DNA of 64,000 nt, taken from assembly GCF_023204835.1 (NCBI RefSeq), contig NZ_CP096270.1, forward strand, positions 2,496,907 to 2,560,906, read 5' to 3'. The notes under the pieces are model-generated. The model searched no databases and was not told the origin of the DNA. It worked only from the letters and a program-made list of their open reading frames with translations. This stretch comes from Salinarchaeum laminariae (GTDB taxonomy: Archaea > Halobacteriota > Halobacteria > Halobacteriales > Salinarchaeaceae). Of the stretch, positions 44,523 through 54,070 are shown piece by piece (the stretch's first letter is position 1; each line of letters starts with the position of its first letter). Both the position numbers and the translations under genes were made by a program.

Positions 44523-45439
44523 GCTCGCTCTCCTCGGTAGTGCTCCAGCCCCCAGACGAACAGCTCGTAGGTGGCGTCGTCGTACCTGACGAGCGAGCCC
44601 CGACCGCCTTGGGACAATCGTCCCCGTGACTGCAGTCGATCGATCACCGAACCGAAGGTCTCGTCGTCCGCGCCGGTTTCGTACTCGTCGCGGATCGCAG
44701 CCTCGACGACCTCTCGTTCCGCCGCCGACAGCCCCGAGAGCTCGATCGCCCGTTCCGAACGAACCAGTTCGCCGTACTCCTCGGCGTCCTCCGCGACGTG
44801 TTCTGCCGAGACGGTCGCGATGCTCGGAAGCGTTCGGACGCACTCGACATGGACGGCGTACGACGATCCCTCGTGTTCGAGCGCATCCGTCGGGCCGTCG
44901 ACGATCGCCGACCGGACGATCTCCGCCACGTCGTAGACGTGGTTCGCGAACAGTTCGACGGTTGGGCCGTCCTCGAAAGAGTGGTCCGCCCCGCCGTCGG
45001 CCTCGCTGTCGAATGCATCTGCGATGACGGCCTGATCGACCGGCGGAAGCTCCGCGATTGACGTCGGTACCGACCCATCGGAAGCGTCGATCACGTCATC
45101 CGCGGGCGCGAGACCGACGGTGTACTCGCTCCAGCGCGGGGCCGACTCCGAGACGCTCAACCGATAGTACCCGCCCCCGGTTCTCCGGCCAACACTCTCG
45201 TCCGGTATCGATTCGGGCGCGGTGGTGATCGCGCGATCGGCGGTAATCGCGTCGTCGACGACCGGCCTGGAAACGTCGTACCGGTCGATCGTCCGATCGG
45301 CTAGCTGTCGATCCGTGATTCGTTCCAGTCGGAGTGTTGCGTCCGAAGTGTCAGAGCTGTCGCTGTCGACCGAGATACAGCCGGCGAGGACGCCGCCGAA
45401 CGCGGCTCCCGTGGCAAGTACCGTCCGTCTGGAGGGCAT
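44519..45439 (-). CDS. Tat-type lipoprotein, first of a tandem paralogous pair
   Basis: A 306-residue protein starting MPSRRTVLATGAAFGGVLAGC, twin-arginine plus lipobox. It shares with the next gene LPPVDQAVIADAF, ERAIELSGLSAAEREVVEAAI and FGSVIDRLQSRG. The frame is open 84 bp upstream, but the signal peptide fixes the start at ATG 45439. An AT-rich ACTTATTC about 30 bp upstream fits a TATA box. I do not recognise the family; the repeated ERAIEL-LS-AEREVV element looks like a helical domain. Confidence 0.75.
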   Translation of the reverse strand: MPSRRTVLATGAAFGGVLAGCISVDSDSSDTSDATLRLERITDRQLADRTIDRYDVSRPVVDDAITADRAITTAPESIPDESVGRRTGGGYYRLSVSESAPRWSEYTVGLAPADDVIDASDGSVPTSIAELPPVDQAVIADAFDSEADGGADHSFEDGPTVELFANHVYDVAEIVRSAIVDGPTDALEHEGSSYAVHVECVRTLPSIATVSAEHVAEDAEEYGELVRSERAIELSGLSAAEREVVEAAIRDEYETGADDETFGSVIDRLQSRGRLSQGGRGSLVRYDDATYELFVWGLEHYRGERA

Positions 45440-45559
45440 GCGATCGGCTCCGCAACGGCCCAGAATAAGTTTTTTGTTGGCACGATCGGGCGAATGGATC
45501 GAGCGGAGTTTCGACGCGACCACTCACCGACGTTCCGGGCCGCGTGGCCGGTCACAGGG

Positions 45560-46735
45560 TTACTCGTAGGCAGCGATCCCAGTCAGATCCTCACCCAGAA
45601 TCAGCGTGTGAATGTCGTCGGTGCCCTCGTACGTGTAGACCGTCTCCATGTTGGCCGCGTGGCGCATCGGCGGGTAGTCGATCGTGATCCCGTTGGCGCC
45701 GAGCATCTCGCGTGCCACCCGCGCCTGATCCCTCGCGACGCGAACGTTGTTCCGTTTCGCCATCGAGACCTGCTGGGGCCGGAGGTCGCCCTGCTCTTTC
45801 AGTTCTGCGAGTCGCTCAACGAGCAGTCGAGCAGTCGTGCACTGGCTGGCCATCTCCGCGAGCTTGGACTGCTGGAGCTGGAACTGTGCGATCGGACCAC
45901 CGAACTGCTCGCGGTCGGTGGCGTAGTCGCGAGCGGTCTCGAAGCAGTCCCGGGTCGCGCCGACGGCGCCCCAGGCGATGCCGTATCGGGCCTGCGTGAG
46001 GCAGGAGAGCGGCCCTTTCATCCCCGACACGCCTGGCAGAATCGCGTCCGCGGGAACGTGCACGTCAGAGAGCGACAGCTCGCCGGTGACAGAGGCCCGC
46101 ATCGAGAGCTTTCCGTCCTGTTCGCTGGCGGAGAAGCCGTCACGATCGGCCTCGACGAGGAAGCCCCGAACCGTTCCGGCATCGCCGTGCTCGGTGTCCT
46201 CTGTCAGCTTGGCCCAGACCAGCGCGACGTCTGCGATCGGGGCGTTCGTGATCCAGGTCTTGGTCCCCGAGAGAGTGTACCCGTCGCCGTCCGGCTTTGC
46301 ACGCGTCTCCATCGCGGAGGGGTTCGAGCCGTGATCGGGCTCGGTCAGTCCGAAACAGCCGACGGCGTCGCCGCTGGCGAGATCGGGGAGCCACTGGTCA
46401 CGGTGGGTCTCGCTGCCGTACTCTGCGATCGGATACATCACCAGGGCACCCTGGACGCTCGCCATCGACCGGATGCCGGAGTCCCCGGCTTCGAGCTCCT
46501 GCATCAGGAGACCGTAGGACCGCTCGCCGACGCCGGGCAGATCGCCGTAGGTTAGGTTCGGCGCGAAGAAGTCGAGGTCGCCCATCTCCTCGATCAGGTG
46601 GTCGGGGAACTCACCGGCCTCGTACCAGTCACCGATCTCCGGTCGGACGCGGTCGGCGACGAACTCCCGGGCGGTGTCTCTGATGAGGCGTTCCTCGCTT
46701 GTCAGCTCCGCCTCGAGGTCGAGATAGTCCAGCAT
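45560..46735 (-). CDS. Acyl-CoA dehydrogenase, glutaryl-CoA dehydrogenase-like
   Basis: A 391-residue flavoenzyme. CFGLTEPDHGSNPSAMETRA and GYTLSGTKTWITNAPIADV bind FAD and substrate. The C-terminal YEGTDDIHTLILGEDLTG is the form seen in glutaryl-CoA dehydrogenases. The catalytic Glu is in this last block (YTYEGT). It oxidises acyl-CoA to enoyl-CoA and passes electrons to ETF. The start is ATG 46735 (MLDYLDLEAELTSEE). It is a single gene, so the pathway context is not given. Confidence 0.9.
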   Translation of the reverse strand: MLDYLDLEAELTSEERLIRDTAREFVADRVRPEIGDWYEAGEFPDHLIEEMGDLDFFAPNLTYGDLPGVGERSYGLLMQELEAGDSGIRSMASVQGALVMYPIAEYGSETHRDQWLPDLASGDAVGCFGLTEPDHGSNPSAMETRAKPDGDGYTLSGTKTWITNAPIADVALVWAKLTEDTEHGDAGTVRGFLVEADRDGFSASEQDGKLSMRASVTGELSLSDVHVPADAILPGVSGMKGPLSCLTQARYGIAWGAVGATRDCFETARDYATDREQFGGPIAQFQLQQSKLAEMASQCTTARLLVERLAELKEQGDLRPQQVSMAKRNNVRVARDQARVAREMLGANGITIDYPPMRHAANMETVYTYEGTDDIHTLILGEDLTGIAAYE

Positions 46736-46857
46736 GGGCACTGAGAGTGGCCGTGGTGGCAAAAAGCAACCGCCGCCACAGCTGGCAGGTAGCTGCCGAA
46801 ATCGATCGTCGATGGATCGTCGAAACCATCATACGACTGGCGGGCAACCCCCAATCA

Positions 46858-47184
46858 ATGGACGCCGAACTCCACGGGGAGCTGGACGCCGAGGAGTACG
46901 ACGAGCTGGTCGGAGCGCTCGCCACCGAGGCGGCCGATGAGCTGCCGATGCAGAACCGCTCCGACGCGGTCTGGGACACCGTGGGTGCGCTCGTTCCCCA
47001 GATGACGGACGCGGTCTGTGAGCGCGTCCTCGAGCTGGCGGACAGCGATCCGCAGGACGCCCTCGTCGAGCAAGTGACCGACGAGCGAGACTCCGACGAC
47101 GCGGAGACGGTCCGTGCGGAGGCCCTGACGGCGCTCGTCGGCGACGTGGAGGCGAGACTGGCAGAGACGGGCGCTGAGAGCTAG
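46858..47184 (+). CDS. Acidic 108-aa protein of unknown function
   Basis: Starts MDAELHGELDAEEYDELVGALATEAADELPM and is helical, very acidic and without membrane segments or Cys pairs; one Cys lies in AVCERVLEL. ATG 46858 is preferred over an upstream in-frame GTG that overlaps the promoter area of the dehydrogenase gene. No family is recognised. Confidence 0.6.
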   Translation: MDAELHGELDAEEYDELVGALATEAADELPMQNRSDAVWDTVGALVPQMTDAVCERVLELADSDPQDALVEQVTDERDSDDAETVRAEALTALVGDVEARLAETGAES

Positions 47185-47281
47185 CTACAGATCTCGGCGG
47201 GTCGTCTCCGCGCTTCTCGTTGCCGACTCGAATTCTTCGTCACTCACTGCATTCTAGATCTCCGTTTCGCTGCCGAGGGCC

Positions 47282-47293
47282 GTGACGTGTCAC
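47282..47293. other. Short palindrome before the GT87-like gene
   Basis: GTGAC-GT-GTCAC lies immediately upstream of an AT-rich TTGTATAG (about 47301-47308) that is 22-29 bp before ATG 47330. The palindrome would sit at an activator or repressor position. Confidence 0.35.
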
Positions 47294-47329
47294 AAAACCC
47301 TTGTATAGATCCGGTGTAGCGCTCGCCAC

Positions 47330-48853
47330 ATGCAGCTACCAGGGTCGAATCGGCCGCTCGTCGCCCGGTTCTACCCGATCCCCTGGCTCCTCCTGCTCGT
47401 CCCGGTCGTCTTCGGGATGCACGAACTCCAGTCCTACTTCGGCGCCACCCTGCAACCGCTCGGCGTCGATCCCGCCCGTCAGGTCGGCGTGAACTACGAC
47501 GTCTACTACTACGCCGTCGACGCCCTGCTGGACGGTGGGAGCATCTACGACGTCTCGCCGCCTGGGGAGAGCGAGTTCTATCAGTATCTCTACCCGCCGA
47601 TCACCATTCTCTTTTTTCTCCCCACGCAGCTTGTCTCGCCCACGACCGGCTACTGGCTGTTCCTGGGCGTGAACGCACTCGTCGCAGCGGCGCTCACCGT
47701 GTTCGCAGTCAGGTACGTCGAAGACCTCGGACGGCCGCTGGGCTGGATCGACGTGGTGGTGATCTTCGCCTTCTGCTATCTGAGCTCCCAGATGGTGGTG
47801 AACTACTTCTTCGGGAACGTCAACCTCCTGCTCGGCGCGGGCGTCGCCGCTGGGATCTACCTCCTCGAGGTCGGCGAGCAATCGCCGCGTCGGGAGGCCG
47901 TCGCGGGCGGGCTCTTCGCGCTCGTCGCGTTGATCAAGGTGTTCCCGGCGCTGCTCGGACTCTACTTGCTCCGAATCCGCGCGTGGTGGGCCACCGCGTC
48001 GGCGATCGCTGTCGGCGTCGGTGGACTGCTCGCAGGCGAGTTGCTGTTCGCAATCGGACCGTTCGGATGGGACACCGGCGATCGCGCGCTCGGATTCGGG
48101 ATGACCGAACGGTGGCTCACCGAGGCCGTGTTCCCGCGGAGCGACACGGACCTGTTCGTCGGCGGGATCGCCCCGGACTCGACGTTCTACGTGACGATCC
48201 AGCGGCCGCTCTCAAACCTGATCTGGGGCGTCGTTCCCGGGTCGCCGGAGTGGCTCGCGCCAGTGCTGGTCGGTGGCTCCCTCGCGATCGGCCTCCTCGT
48301 GGCGGGCCTGGCGCTCCGTCGGCTCCGGCACCGGCTGGACCGCCTGATCGGGGCGTTCGCGGCGACGGCTGTCGCAGTCACCGTCATGCCGTCGCTCCAA
48401 TATTACGTGGCGCTGACCTTCCTCCCGGTGATCGTTCTTGCCTACGTCCTGGACCGGCACCCTGCCCAGATCGTCTTTCTCATCGGCGGACTGTTGCTTG
48501 CCTACGCCGTCTGGCCATCGGGCGTACTCGAGGATCTCTCGGTGTTGCCGAGCATCGTCCAGAGCCTCCTCGACCCGATCGCGCGCACTGCCACGACGCA
48601 GCTTCTGGGGCTCGCGGTCATGCTGCTCGCCTGCGGGATCGTCAAACTCGAACTGTTCGACGGGGGCCGCCTGCCCGAGCAGGCCACCGAACGGCGTCCC
48701 GCCGGGCCACCGCTTCGGCCCTGGCTCGCGGCGCGAGGGGTGACACTCCCTGGAACGTGGGACCCGACAGAGCGCTGGACCACGGGTGCCAGCGAGTCCA
48801 TCGAGGACGGACCCTCGGCTCGATCCGACGCTGGTGGACGGAAAGACAGTTGA
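47330..48853 (+). CDS. GT87-like (DUF2029) membrane glycosyltransferase
   Basis: A 507-residue polytopic protein with about eleven membrane helices. The first extracytoplasmic loop holds [20 protein letters not shown], the acidic motif typical of GT-C mannosyl/arabinosyl transferases, and [16 protein letters not shown] follows. The last 60 residues are hydrophilic. It probably uses a lipid-linked sugar. The hisG gene follows 23 bp later on the same strand, though the two are functionally unrelated. Confidence 0.8.
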   Translation: MQLPGSNRPLVARFYPIPWLLLLVPVVFGMHELQSYFGATLQPLGVDPARQVGVNYDVYYYAVDALLDGGSIYDVSPPGESEFYQYLYPPITILFFLPTQLVSPTTGYWLFLGVNALVAAALTVFAVRYVEDLGRPLGWIDVVVIFAFCYLSSQMVVNYFFGNVNLLLGAGVAAGIYLLEVGEQSPRREAVAGGLFALVALIKVFPALLGLYLLRIRAWWATASAIAVGVGGLLAGELLFAIGPFGWDTGDRALGFGMTERWLTEAVFPRSDTDLFVGGIAPDSTFYVTIQRPLSNLIWGVVPGSPEWLAPVLVGGSLAIGLLVAGLALRRLRHRLDRLIGAFAATAVAVTVMPSLQYYVALTFLPVIVLAYVLDRHPAQIVFLIGGLLLAYAVWPSGVLEDLSVLPSIVQSLLDPIARTATTQLLGLAVMLLACGIVKLELFDGGRLPEQATERRPAGPPLRPWLAARGVTLPGTWDPTERWTTGASESIEDGPSARSDAGGRKDS

Positions 48854-48876
48854 CCCCCGCCCCTTTACTGACGACC

Positions 48877-49776
48877 ATGCGAATCGCCGTGCCGAACAAG
48901 GGGCGCCTTCACGAGCCGACGATCGAACTGCTCGAACGCGCGGGGCTCCACCTCCGCGACGGCGCCGATCGGAAGCTCTACGCCGACACCGTCGACCCCG
49001 ACGTCTCCGTCCTGTTCGCCCGGGCAGCGGACATACCGGAGTACGTCGCCGACGGCGCTGCGGAGGTCGGGATCACCGGCCGCGACCAGATCGCAGAAGC
49101 AGCTCCGGACAACGTCACCGAGCTGCTCGATCTTGGCTTCGGCGAGTGCCGACTGGTGCTCGCCGCGCCCGAGGAAGGCGGTATCGAGACGCCCGAGGAC
49201 GTCGCCGGCGGCAAGGTCGCGACGGAGTTCCCGACGATCACGCGGAACTACCTCGAGGAGGCCGGCATCGACGCCAAAGTCGTCGAGGTCACCGGCGCGA
49301 CCGAGCTGACGCCACACGCGGGCATGGCCGACGCGATCGTCGACATCACGTCTACCGGCACGACGCTTCAGGTCAACCGACTCGCGATCATCGACGAGGT
49401 GCTCCAGAGCTCCGTGCAGCTGTTCGCACGCGAGGACGCCGCGACCGACGAGAAGGTCGAGCAGGTCACCACAGCCATGGAGTCCGTCCTCGACGCCGAG
49501 GGGAAGCGGTATCTCATGATGAACGTTCCGCGCGATCAGCTCGAGGACGTTCGCGAACAGATCCCCGGACTCGGCGGCCCGACGGTCATGGACGTCGCCG
49601 ATCGAGAGGGTCCAGCCAGCGGAGATACCGGGGGCGTCGACGCCGATACCGAGGAAGACATGCTCGCCGTCCACGTCGTCGTCGACGAACGGGACGTATT
49701 CGAGACGATCACGAACCTGAAGACTGCAGGCGCGAGCGGAATCCTCGTTACGGAGATCGAGCGGCTCGTCGAGTAA
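48877..49776 (+). CDS. hisG: ATP phosphoribosyltransferase, long form HisG
   Basis: A 299-residue enzyme for the first step of histidine synthesis: ATP plus PRPP to phosphoribosyl-ATP. It starts [34 protein letters not shown] and [19 protein letters not shown] are family blocks. The C-terminal 90 residues ([25 protein letters not shown]) are the ACT-like regulatory domain of the long form, so HisZ is not needed. An acidic insert separates the two. The frame is open upstream through the GT gene, but only as a shadow. Confidence 0.95.
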   Translation: MRIAVPNKGRLHEPTIELLERAGLHLRDGADRKLYADTVDPDVSVLFARAADIPEYVADGAAEVGITGRDQIAEAAPDNVTELLDLGFGECRLVLAAPEEGGIETPEDVAGGKVATEFPTITRNYLEEAGIDAKVVEVTGATELTPHAGMADAIVDITSTGTTLQVNRLAIIDEVLQSSVQLFAREDAATDEKVEQVTTAMESVLDAEGKRYLMMNVPRDQLEDVREQIPGLGGPTVMDVADREGPASGDTGGVDADTEEDMLAVHVVVDERDVFETITNLKTAGASGILVTEIERLVE

Positions 49777-49832
49777 TAGCGAGAGTGTGGGTGCGTGTGT
49801 GCGGCCGGTACTGTTCGATCGCTTCGCGATTC

Positions 49833-50189
49833 TTACGCCGCGAACAGTCCGATCAGGCTCGCAGCCAAGAGCACGCTCACGACGAAGTGACCGAGCGTGA
49901 CGAGTGCGGCCAGCCGCCGATCGATCTCGTAGCTCCACCCGATGACGAGGAAGTCCGCAGGGATCGCCACGAGCGGGACGGCGATGGGCGCGAGGATCGG
50001 CATCGTCGACTCCGCAGCGAACCCGACGCCGACGCTGATCGCGGCGGTGACCGGACCGACGAGGAGCGCTTCGAAGATCGACGCCTCTTCGAGAACGTAC
50101 GTCGCCGAGAGGTGGACCGTCAGGGAGTAGAACACCGTCGCGACGATAAACGTCCCGAGCACCTGCACCGCCACCTCGGCGAGTGTCAT
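49833..50189 (-). CDS. 118-aa membrane protein of unknown function
   Basis: Starts MTLAEVAVQVLGTFIVATVFYS and has four hydrophobic segments; a loop holds GWSYEIDRRLAAL. No family is recognised. The ATG at 50189 is used; the upstream in-frame start adds seven residues. It lies on the minus strand between hisG and tbp, about 180 bp downstream of tbp. Confidence 0.65.
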   Translation of the reverse strand: MTLAEVAVQVLGTFIVATVFYSLTVHLSATYVLEEASIFEALLVGPVTAAISVGVGFAAESTMPILAPIAVPLVAIPADFLVIGWSYEIDRRLAALVTLGHFVVSVLLAASLIGLFAA

Positions 50190-50367
50190 AGCTGGGAGTG
50201 GCGCCACCACGCTCTTGGCACTGACGATCGGCGGTCGCGTCCGTGACGCACAGGCGAGGCGCTACCCCTCGTCGCGACAGAAAATGGAAACCGCGTCGAC
50301 GCGTCCAGAGCGAACGGTCGATAGTTCCAACGTGGTGCAGCGGGTGACCGGTGGGAACGTCGCGTCG

Positions 50368-50928
50368 TTACTCCAGCAGGCCGAGATCCTCGAGCCGATT
50401 GACGATCTCGTCGACAGCGTGCTCTGCGTCTTCGGGCTGTTTCCCGCCGGTGATGACGAGCTTACCGGAGCCAAAGAGGAGCGCGACGACTTCGGGCTCG
50501 TCCAGGCGGTAGACGAGACCGGGGAACTGTTCGGGCTCGTACTCGATGTTCTCCAGACCGAGACCGATCGCGATCGCGTTGAGGTTGAGGTTGCGACCGA
50601 GGTCGGCGCTCGTGACGATGTTCTGGACGACGATCTCGGGGTCGTCGTTGACGTTGATCTCGAGATCGCGGAGTTTGTCGAAGACGATCCGCAGGCTCTC
50701 GTGGACGTCGTCCGTGCTCTTCGCGCCGGTGCAGACGATCTTCCCGGATCGGAAGATCAGTGCGGCGGATTTGGGCTCCTGGGTCCGGTAGACGAGGCCC
50801 GGGAACTGCTCGGGATCGTAATCGGCGCCCTCGAGGTCCATTGCGACGCTCTGGAGGTCGAGCTCCTGGCCGATCCCCGTGGAGGCGACGACGTTCTCGA
50901 TATTGATAGTATCCTTCGGGTCGGTCAT
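50368..50928 (-). CDS. tbp: TATA-binding protein
   Basis: A 186-residue TBP made of two pseudo-repeats: NIENVVASTGIGQELDLQSVA and VQNIVTSADLGRNLNLNAIA, each followed by EQFPGLVYR and a phenylalanine/leucine-bearing strand (LIFRSGKIVCTGAK; LLFGSGKLVITGGK). It binds the TATA box and recruits TFB and RNA polymerase. Haloarchaea carry several TBPs; this one has a normal, acidic sequence. ATG 50928 is used; a GTG two codons earlier exists. Confidence 0.96.
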   Translation of the reverse strand: MTDPKDTINIENVVASTGIGQELDLQSVAMDLEGADYDPEQFPGLVYRTQEPKSAALIFRSGKIVCTGAKSTDDVHESLRIVFDKLRDLEINVNDDPEIVVQNIVTSADLGRNLNLNAIAIGLGLENIEYEPEQFPGLVYRLDEPEVVALLFGSGKLVITGGKQPEDAEHAVDEIVNRLEDLGLLE

Positions 50929-50956
50929 AGCCACACTTTAAGAACCGTATTTAAGG

Positions 50957-50964
50957 CTTATAAA
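50957..50964 (-). promoter_or_regulatory. TATA-like box of tbp
   Basis: On the minus strand CTTTATAA lies 29-36 bp before ATG 50928, in an AT-rich patch that also holds CCTTAAATACG. The transcript would start a few bases before the ATG. Confidence 0.5.
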
Positions 50965-51077
50965 GGTTGGTGCCACGGAGCCATCTGCCACTGAAACGGG
51001 CCGCAAAAATGGGGACCAGATCGGCCAAAACCGACGCAGATTCGGTGGAGAACGCACAGTTCGAGGCCCAGTCCGCC

Positions 51078-51617
51078 TCAGTCAGCGCTCGGCTCGCCCG
51101 ACGCGCGCGGTCGAGGGAGCCCTGGCCAGCCGTCCGATCGCCAGCGAACGAACGCCAGTCCAGCGAGCACGAACTCTGCGTAGAACCACGGATCGTCGAG
51201 TGAGTTCTCGAACATCGCGACGATCGACGGCGGCGAGTTGTACCCCTCGACCTCCAGCACCGGCCAGAGGAGATACCGCCACGCCGAGCGCCCCCAGAGT
51301 GCGGGCAGCACGTCGAGTGCGAGATGCGAACACAGCGCCAGCGCGACCGCGAGGCCCAGGCCAGCGCGTCCCAGCCGCCGCGCGACGACGATAACGAGCA
51401 CGCACAGCGGCGCAATCAGGAACAACGAGTGGCCAAACGACCGGCCCGCCGGCAAAACCGGAATGAACCACGCGAACGGCTTGTCGATCAGATCCGGGAG
51501 CTGCGATGCAAGGAGGACGAACGCGACGGACGTGGCGTCGGGATCCGGGAGCCACTCCCGCTCGGCGCCGACGCTCGTGAGGAGATAGGCACCCGCAGCG
51601 TGTCCGAGCGGCCACAT
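51078..51617 (-). CDS. DUF457/YdjM-like membrane metal-dependent hydrolase
   Basis: A 179-residue membrane protein. MWPLGHAAGAYLL, LASQLPDLIDKPFAW and GRSFGHSLFL, and later LCSHLALDVLPALWG, give the His and Asp pattern of the YdjM/DUF457 family of membrane-bound predicted hydrolases. About five helices are seen. The substrate is unknown. The frame is open far upstream, but this start opens the first conserved motif. It is divergent from the Trm-G10 gene. Confidence 0.78.
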   Translation of the reverse strand: MWPLGHAAGAYLLTSVGAEREWLPDPDATSVAFVLLASQLPDLIDKPFAWFIPVLPAGRSFGHSLFLIAPLCVLVIVVARRLGRAGLGLAVALALCSHLALDVLPALWGRSAWRYLLWPVLEVEGYNSPPSIVAMFENSLDDPWFYAEFVLAGLAFVRWRSDGWPGLPRPRASGEPSAD

Positions 51618-51754
51618 ACCCGACACGTCGGCAGAGGACAGGAAGTAGGTGACGGTCGGAGGGTTCGCTACCGCAAATCGATACGCTCCGACCGGCTCGC
51701 TGGCTTCGAAGCCAACACCGCCACCCTCAAATTCGGCCCGGGCCACTCTCGCCC

Positions 51755-52852
51755 GTGTACTGGCTGGAGTTCGCGGGCGAGGACGATCCTTTCGCGGCGT
51801 TGGAGGCGACCGCGGCTGCCAGCGACGTGTCCATCCTCGCGCCGGGGATCGGAACCGCGCGAGCACTCTCGCCCGAGCGCGCTGCTGGACTCGCGATGAC
51901 GCGTGCCGCAGGATCGGTCGTCGGCCACACCGACGCAAGCATCGCGAGCGCGCGGGCCCTGCTCGAGACGGCAGCGATCGACCACGAGGGAACGGTCGCC
52001 GTCCGAGCGCGGGACCTCCGATCGAGCGCAGGCGTCGACACCCAGAGCGCGGAGCGGGAGCTGGGTACCGTCCTCACCGATCGCGGGTTCGAGGTCGATC
52101 TCGACGACCCGGATCACACGCTCCGAGCGCTGTTTGCGAGCGGACCGATCGCACGAGATCATGCGAGTGAGAACGCTGCAGAAGATCCACTCGGCATCGA
52201 ATCGGCGGACCTGATCGACGTCGAAGCGAACGCCGACGAGCCAGACGTTTGCCTCCTCGGCTGGGTCGACGTCGAGCGCGACGCGGCGTTTGGCAAACGC
52301 GCGCCGACGGATCGGCCGTTCTTCCAGCCCGGCAGTATGGATCCGGCGCTTGCCCGTGCCCTCGGGAACCTCGCCGGCGCGCGTCCCGGCGCGACGATCG
52401 TCGATCCGATGTGCGGCACCGGTGGCCTCCTGCTGGAGGGCACGCTGCTCGGTGCGCGGATGGTGGGGGTCGACGCACAGTCGAAGATGACCCAGGGATC
52501 GCGTGAGAATATGGAATCGATTGCGGCTGCGGACGCAGATTGGGAGATCGTTCGCGGTGACGCACGACGTCTTCCGCTCGCGGACGATGCGGCCGACGGA
52601 CTCGTCGTGGACGTTCCCTACGAGCGACAGTCCGCCGTAGCTGCTGACGATCTGGACGACCTCGTCGAGGGCGCGCTCTCGGCGGCGATCGACGTCGCCC
52701 CTCGCGCGGTCGTAGTCGCGGATCGATCCTGGATCGACGCAGCGCGCTCTGCCGGGTGGTTCGTGAAGTGCGTGCACCGACGGCGGGTGCATAGATCGCT
52801 GAACCGGTCGATTCACGTTCTGGAGCGACCGGATGACTCGCTGGATCGGTGA
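51755..52852 (+). CDS. tRNA (guanine-10 N2) methyltransferase, Trm-G10-like
   Basis: A 365-residue protein with a GTG start. The N-terminal half is a THUMP-type tRNA-binding region; the C-terminal Rossmann methyltransferase shows DPMCGTGGLLLEGTLLGARMVGVD for SAM. The catalytic motif, usually DPPY, reads DVPYERQS here. The frame is intact and the rest matches archaeal Trm-G10, which makes m2G/m22G at position 10. Confidence 0.9.
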   Translation: MYWLEFAGEDDPFAALEATAAASDVSILAPGIGTARALSPERAAGLAMTRAAGSVVGHTDASIASARALLETAAIDHEGTVAVRARDLRSSAGVDTQSAERELGTVLTDRGFEVDLDDPDHTLRALFASGPIARDHASENAAEDPLGIESADLIDVEANADEPDVCLLGWVDVERDAAFGKRAPTDRPFFQPGSMDPALARALGNLAGARPGATIVDPMCGTGGLLLEGTLLGARMVGVDAQSKMTQGSRENMESIAAADADWEIVRGDARRLPLADDAADGLVVDVPYERQSAVAADDLDDLVEGALSAAIDVAPRAVVVADRSWIDAARSAGWFVKCVHRRRVHRSLNRSIHVLERPDDSLDR

Positions 52853-52967
52853 CTGCAACCGCAAACGTCTCCGAAGCGCCCTCCAATCCCGCCCTCCTGA
52901 CTGATCGCCGTCCCAACGGACGGCAGTCTATTCACGTTCTCATTCACTTCCGTTCCGACTCGCATAG

Positions 52968-52975
52968 ACTTTTCA
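52968..52975 (+). promoter_or_regulatory. TATA-like box of thyA-folA
   Basis: ACTTTTCA lies 24-31 bp before ATG 52999, at the spacing of a leaderless promoter. Confidence 0.45.
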
Positions 52976-52998
52976 CGACCGGCAAGTAGAGATCGCGC

Positions 52999-54069
52999 AT
53001 GCAGCAGTATCTCGATCTCGTCGCGGACGTCCTCGGGGAGGGCACCTACAAGCCCAACCGTACGGGGGTCGACACCATCGCCGGCTTCTCCCAGCATTAC
53101 GAGGTCGACCTTCAGGAGGGCTACCCCCTGCTGACGACGAAGCAGATGGACGGCTTCCGCTGGAACTCGATGCTCCACGAGGTGCTCTGGTACCTCTCCG
53201 GCCAGGAGCACATTCGCGAGCTTCGCGAAGAGACCGGCATCTGGAACGACTGGGCCGACGAGGACGGCCATCTCGACACCGCCTACGGTCGATTCTGGCG
53301 ACGCTATCCGATCCCTGAGGAAACGGAACAGTTGGCGGGCGAGTCCTGGCCCGACGACGCGCACCGGTGGGTCTGCGTGGAGGAATCCGATAACGGCGAG
53401 AGTCGTCGCGTCTTCGACCAGATTCAGTACGTGCTCGACTCGCTGGAGGAAAAGCCCAACACCCGCAGGCTCGTCGTCAACGCCTGGCATCCCGCCAACG
53501 CCGCCGTCTCGACGCTCCCGCCGTGTCACTACACCTTCGTATTCAACGTGCAGGGCGACCAACTCAACTGCCACCTCACGCAGCGCTCGGGCGACGTTGC
53601 GCTCGGAATCCCGTTCAACGTCGCGGCGTACGCCCTGCTCACCGAGGCCATCGCCCAGCGCACCGGCTTCGAGCCCGGCACCTTCTCCCACACGATCGTC
53701 GACGCGCACGTCTACTGTGGTAGTGGCGAGCGCGGCGCGTGGTACGAGGAGAACCTCGAAGAACTGCAAGAGCGCATCGCCGAGGTCGAGCAGCGTGACG
53801 ATCCCGACGCCGCTCGCGGCGAGGATCGACAGGTCAGCGAAGGGTACCGCGAGATCCGGGAGTGGATCGTGCGGAACGCGCCGTCGGAGGCAGAGGACGA
53901 CGCCGGCGCCGATCACGTCCCCGAACTCCTCACGCAGCTGACGCGCGAACCGCGCGAGCGCCCCGAAATCGGGATTGCAGACAAACCACTCGACGAACTC
54001 GAGTTCGATGACATCCAGCTCGAGGGGTACAGCGCCCATCCGGGCCTGAGCTTCGCCGTCGCCGAGTGA
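52999..54069 (+). CDS. thyA: Thymidylate synthase ThyA, with insertions
   Basis: A 356-residue enzyme, about 90 residues longer than E. coli ThyA. The catalytic Cys is C176 in LPPCHYTF; QRSGDVALGIPFNVAAYALL is the dUMP-binding stretch. Extra segments lie at about 103-137, after YGRFWRR, and at about 240-308, after DAHVYCG; the latter is acidic. It makes dTMP from dUMP, using methylene-THF. folA follows one base after the stop, supplying THF recycling. Confidence 0.94.
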   Translation: MQQYLDLVADVLGEGTYKPNRTGVDTIAGFSQHYEVDLQEGYPLLTTKQMDGFRWNSMLHEVLWYLSGQEHIRELREETGIWNDWADEDGHLDTAYGRFWRRYPIPEETEQLAGESWPDDAHRWVCVEESDNGESRRVFDQIQYVLDSLEEKPNTRRLVVNAWHPANAAVSTLPPCHYTFVFNVQGDQLNCHLTQRSGDVALGIPFNVAAYALLTEAIAQRTGFEPGTFSHTIVDAHVYCGSGERGAWYEENLEELQERIAEVEQRDDPDAARGEDRQVSEGYREIREWIVRNAPSEAEDDAGADHVPELLTQLTREPRERPEIGIADKPLDELEFDDIQLEGYSAHPGLSFAVAE

Positions 54070-54070
54070 G

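Noticed and set aside
47983..48876. N-terminal extension of HisG through the GT87-like gene
   Set aside because: It is antagonistic in frame to a real membrane protein gene; HisG homology starts at ATG 48877.
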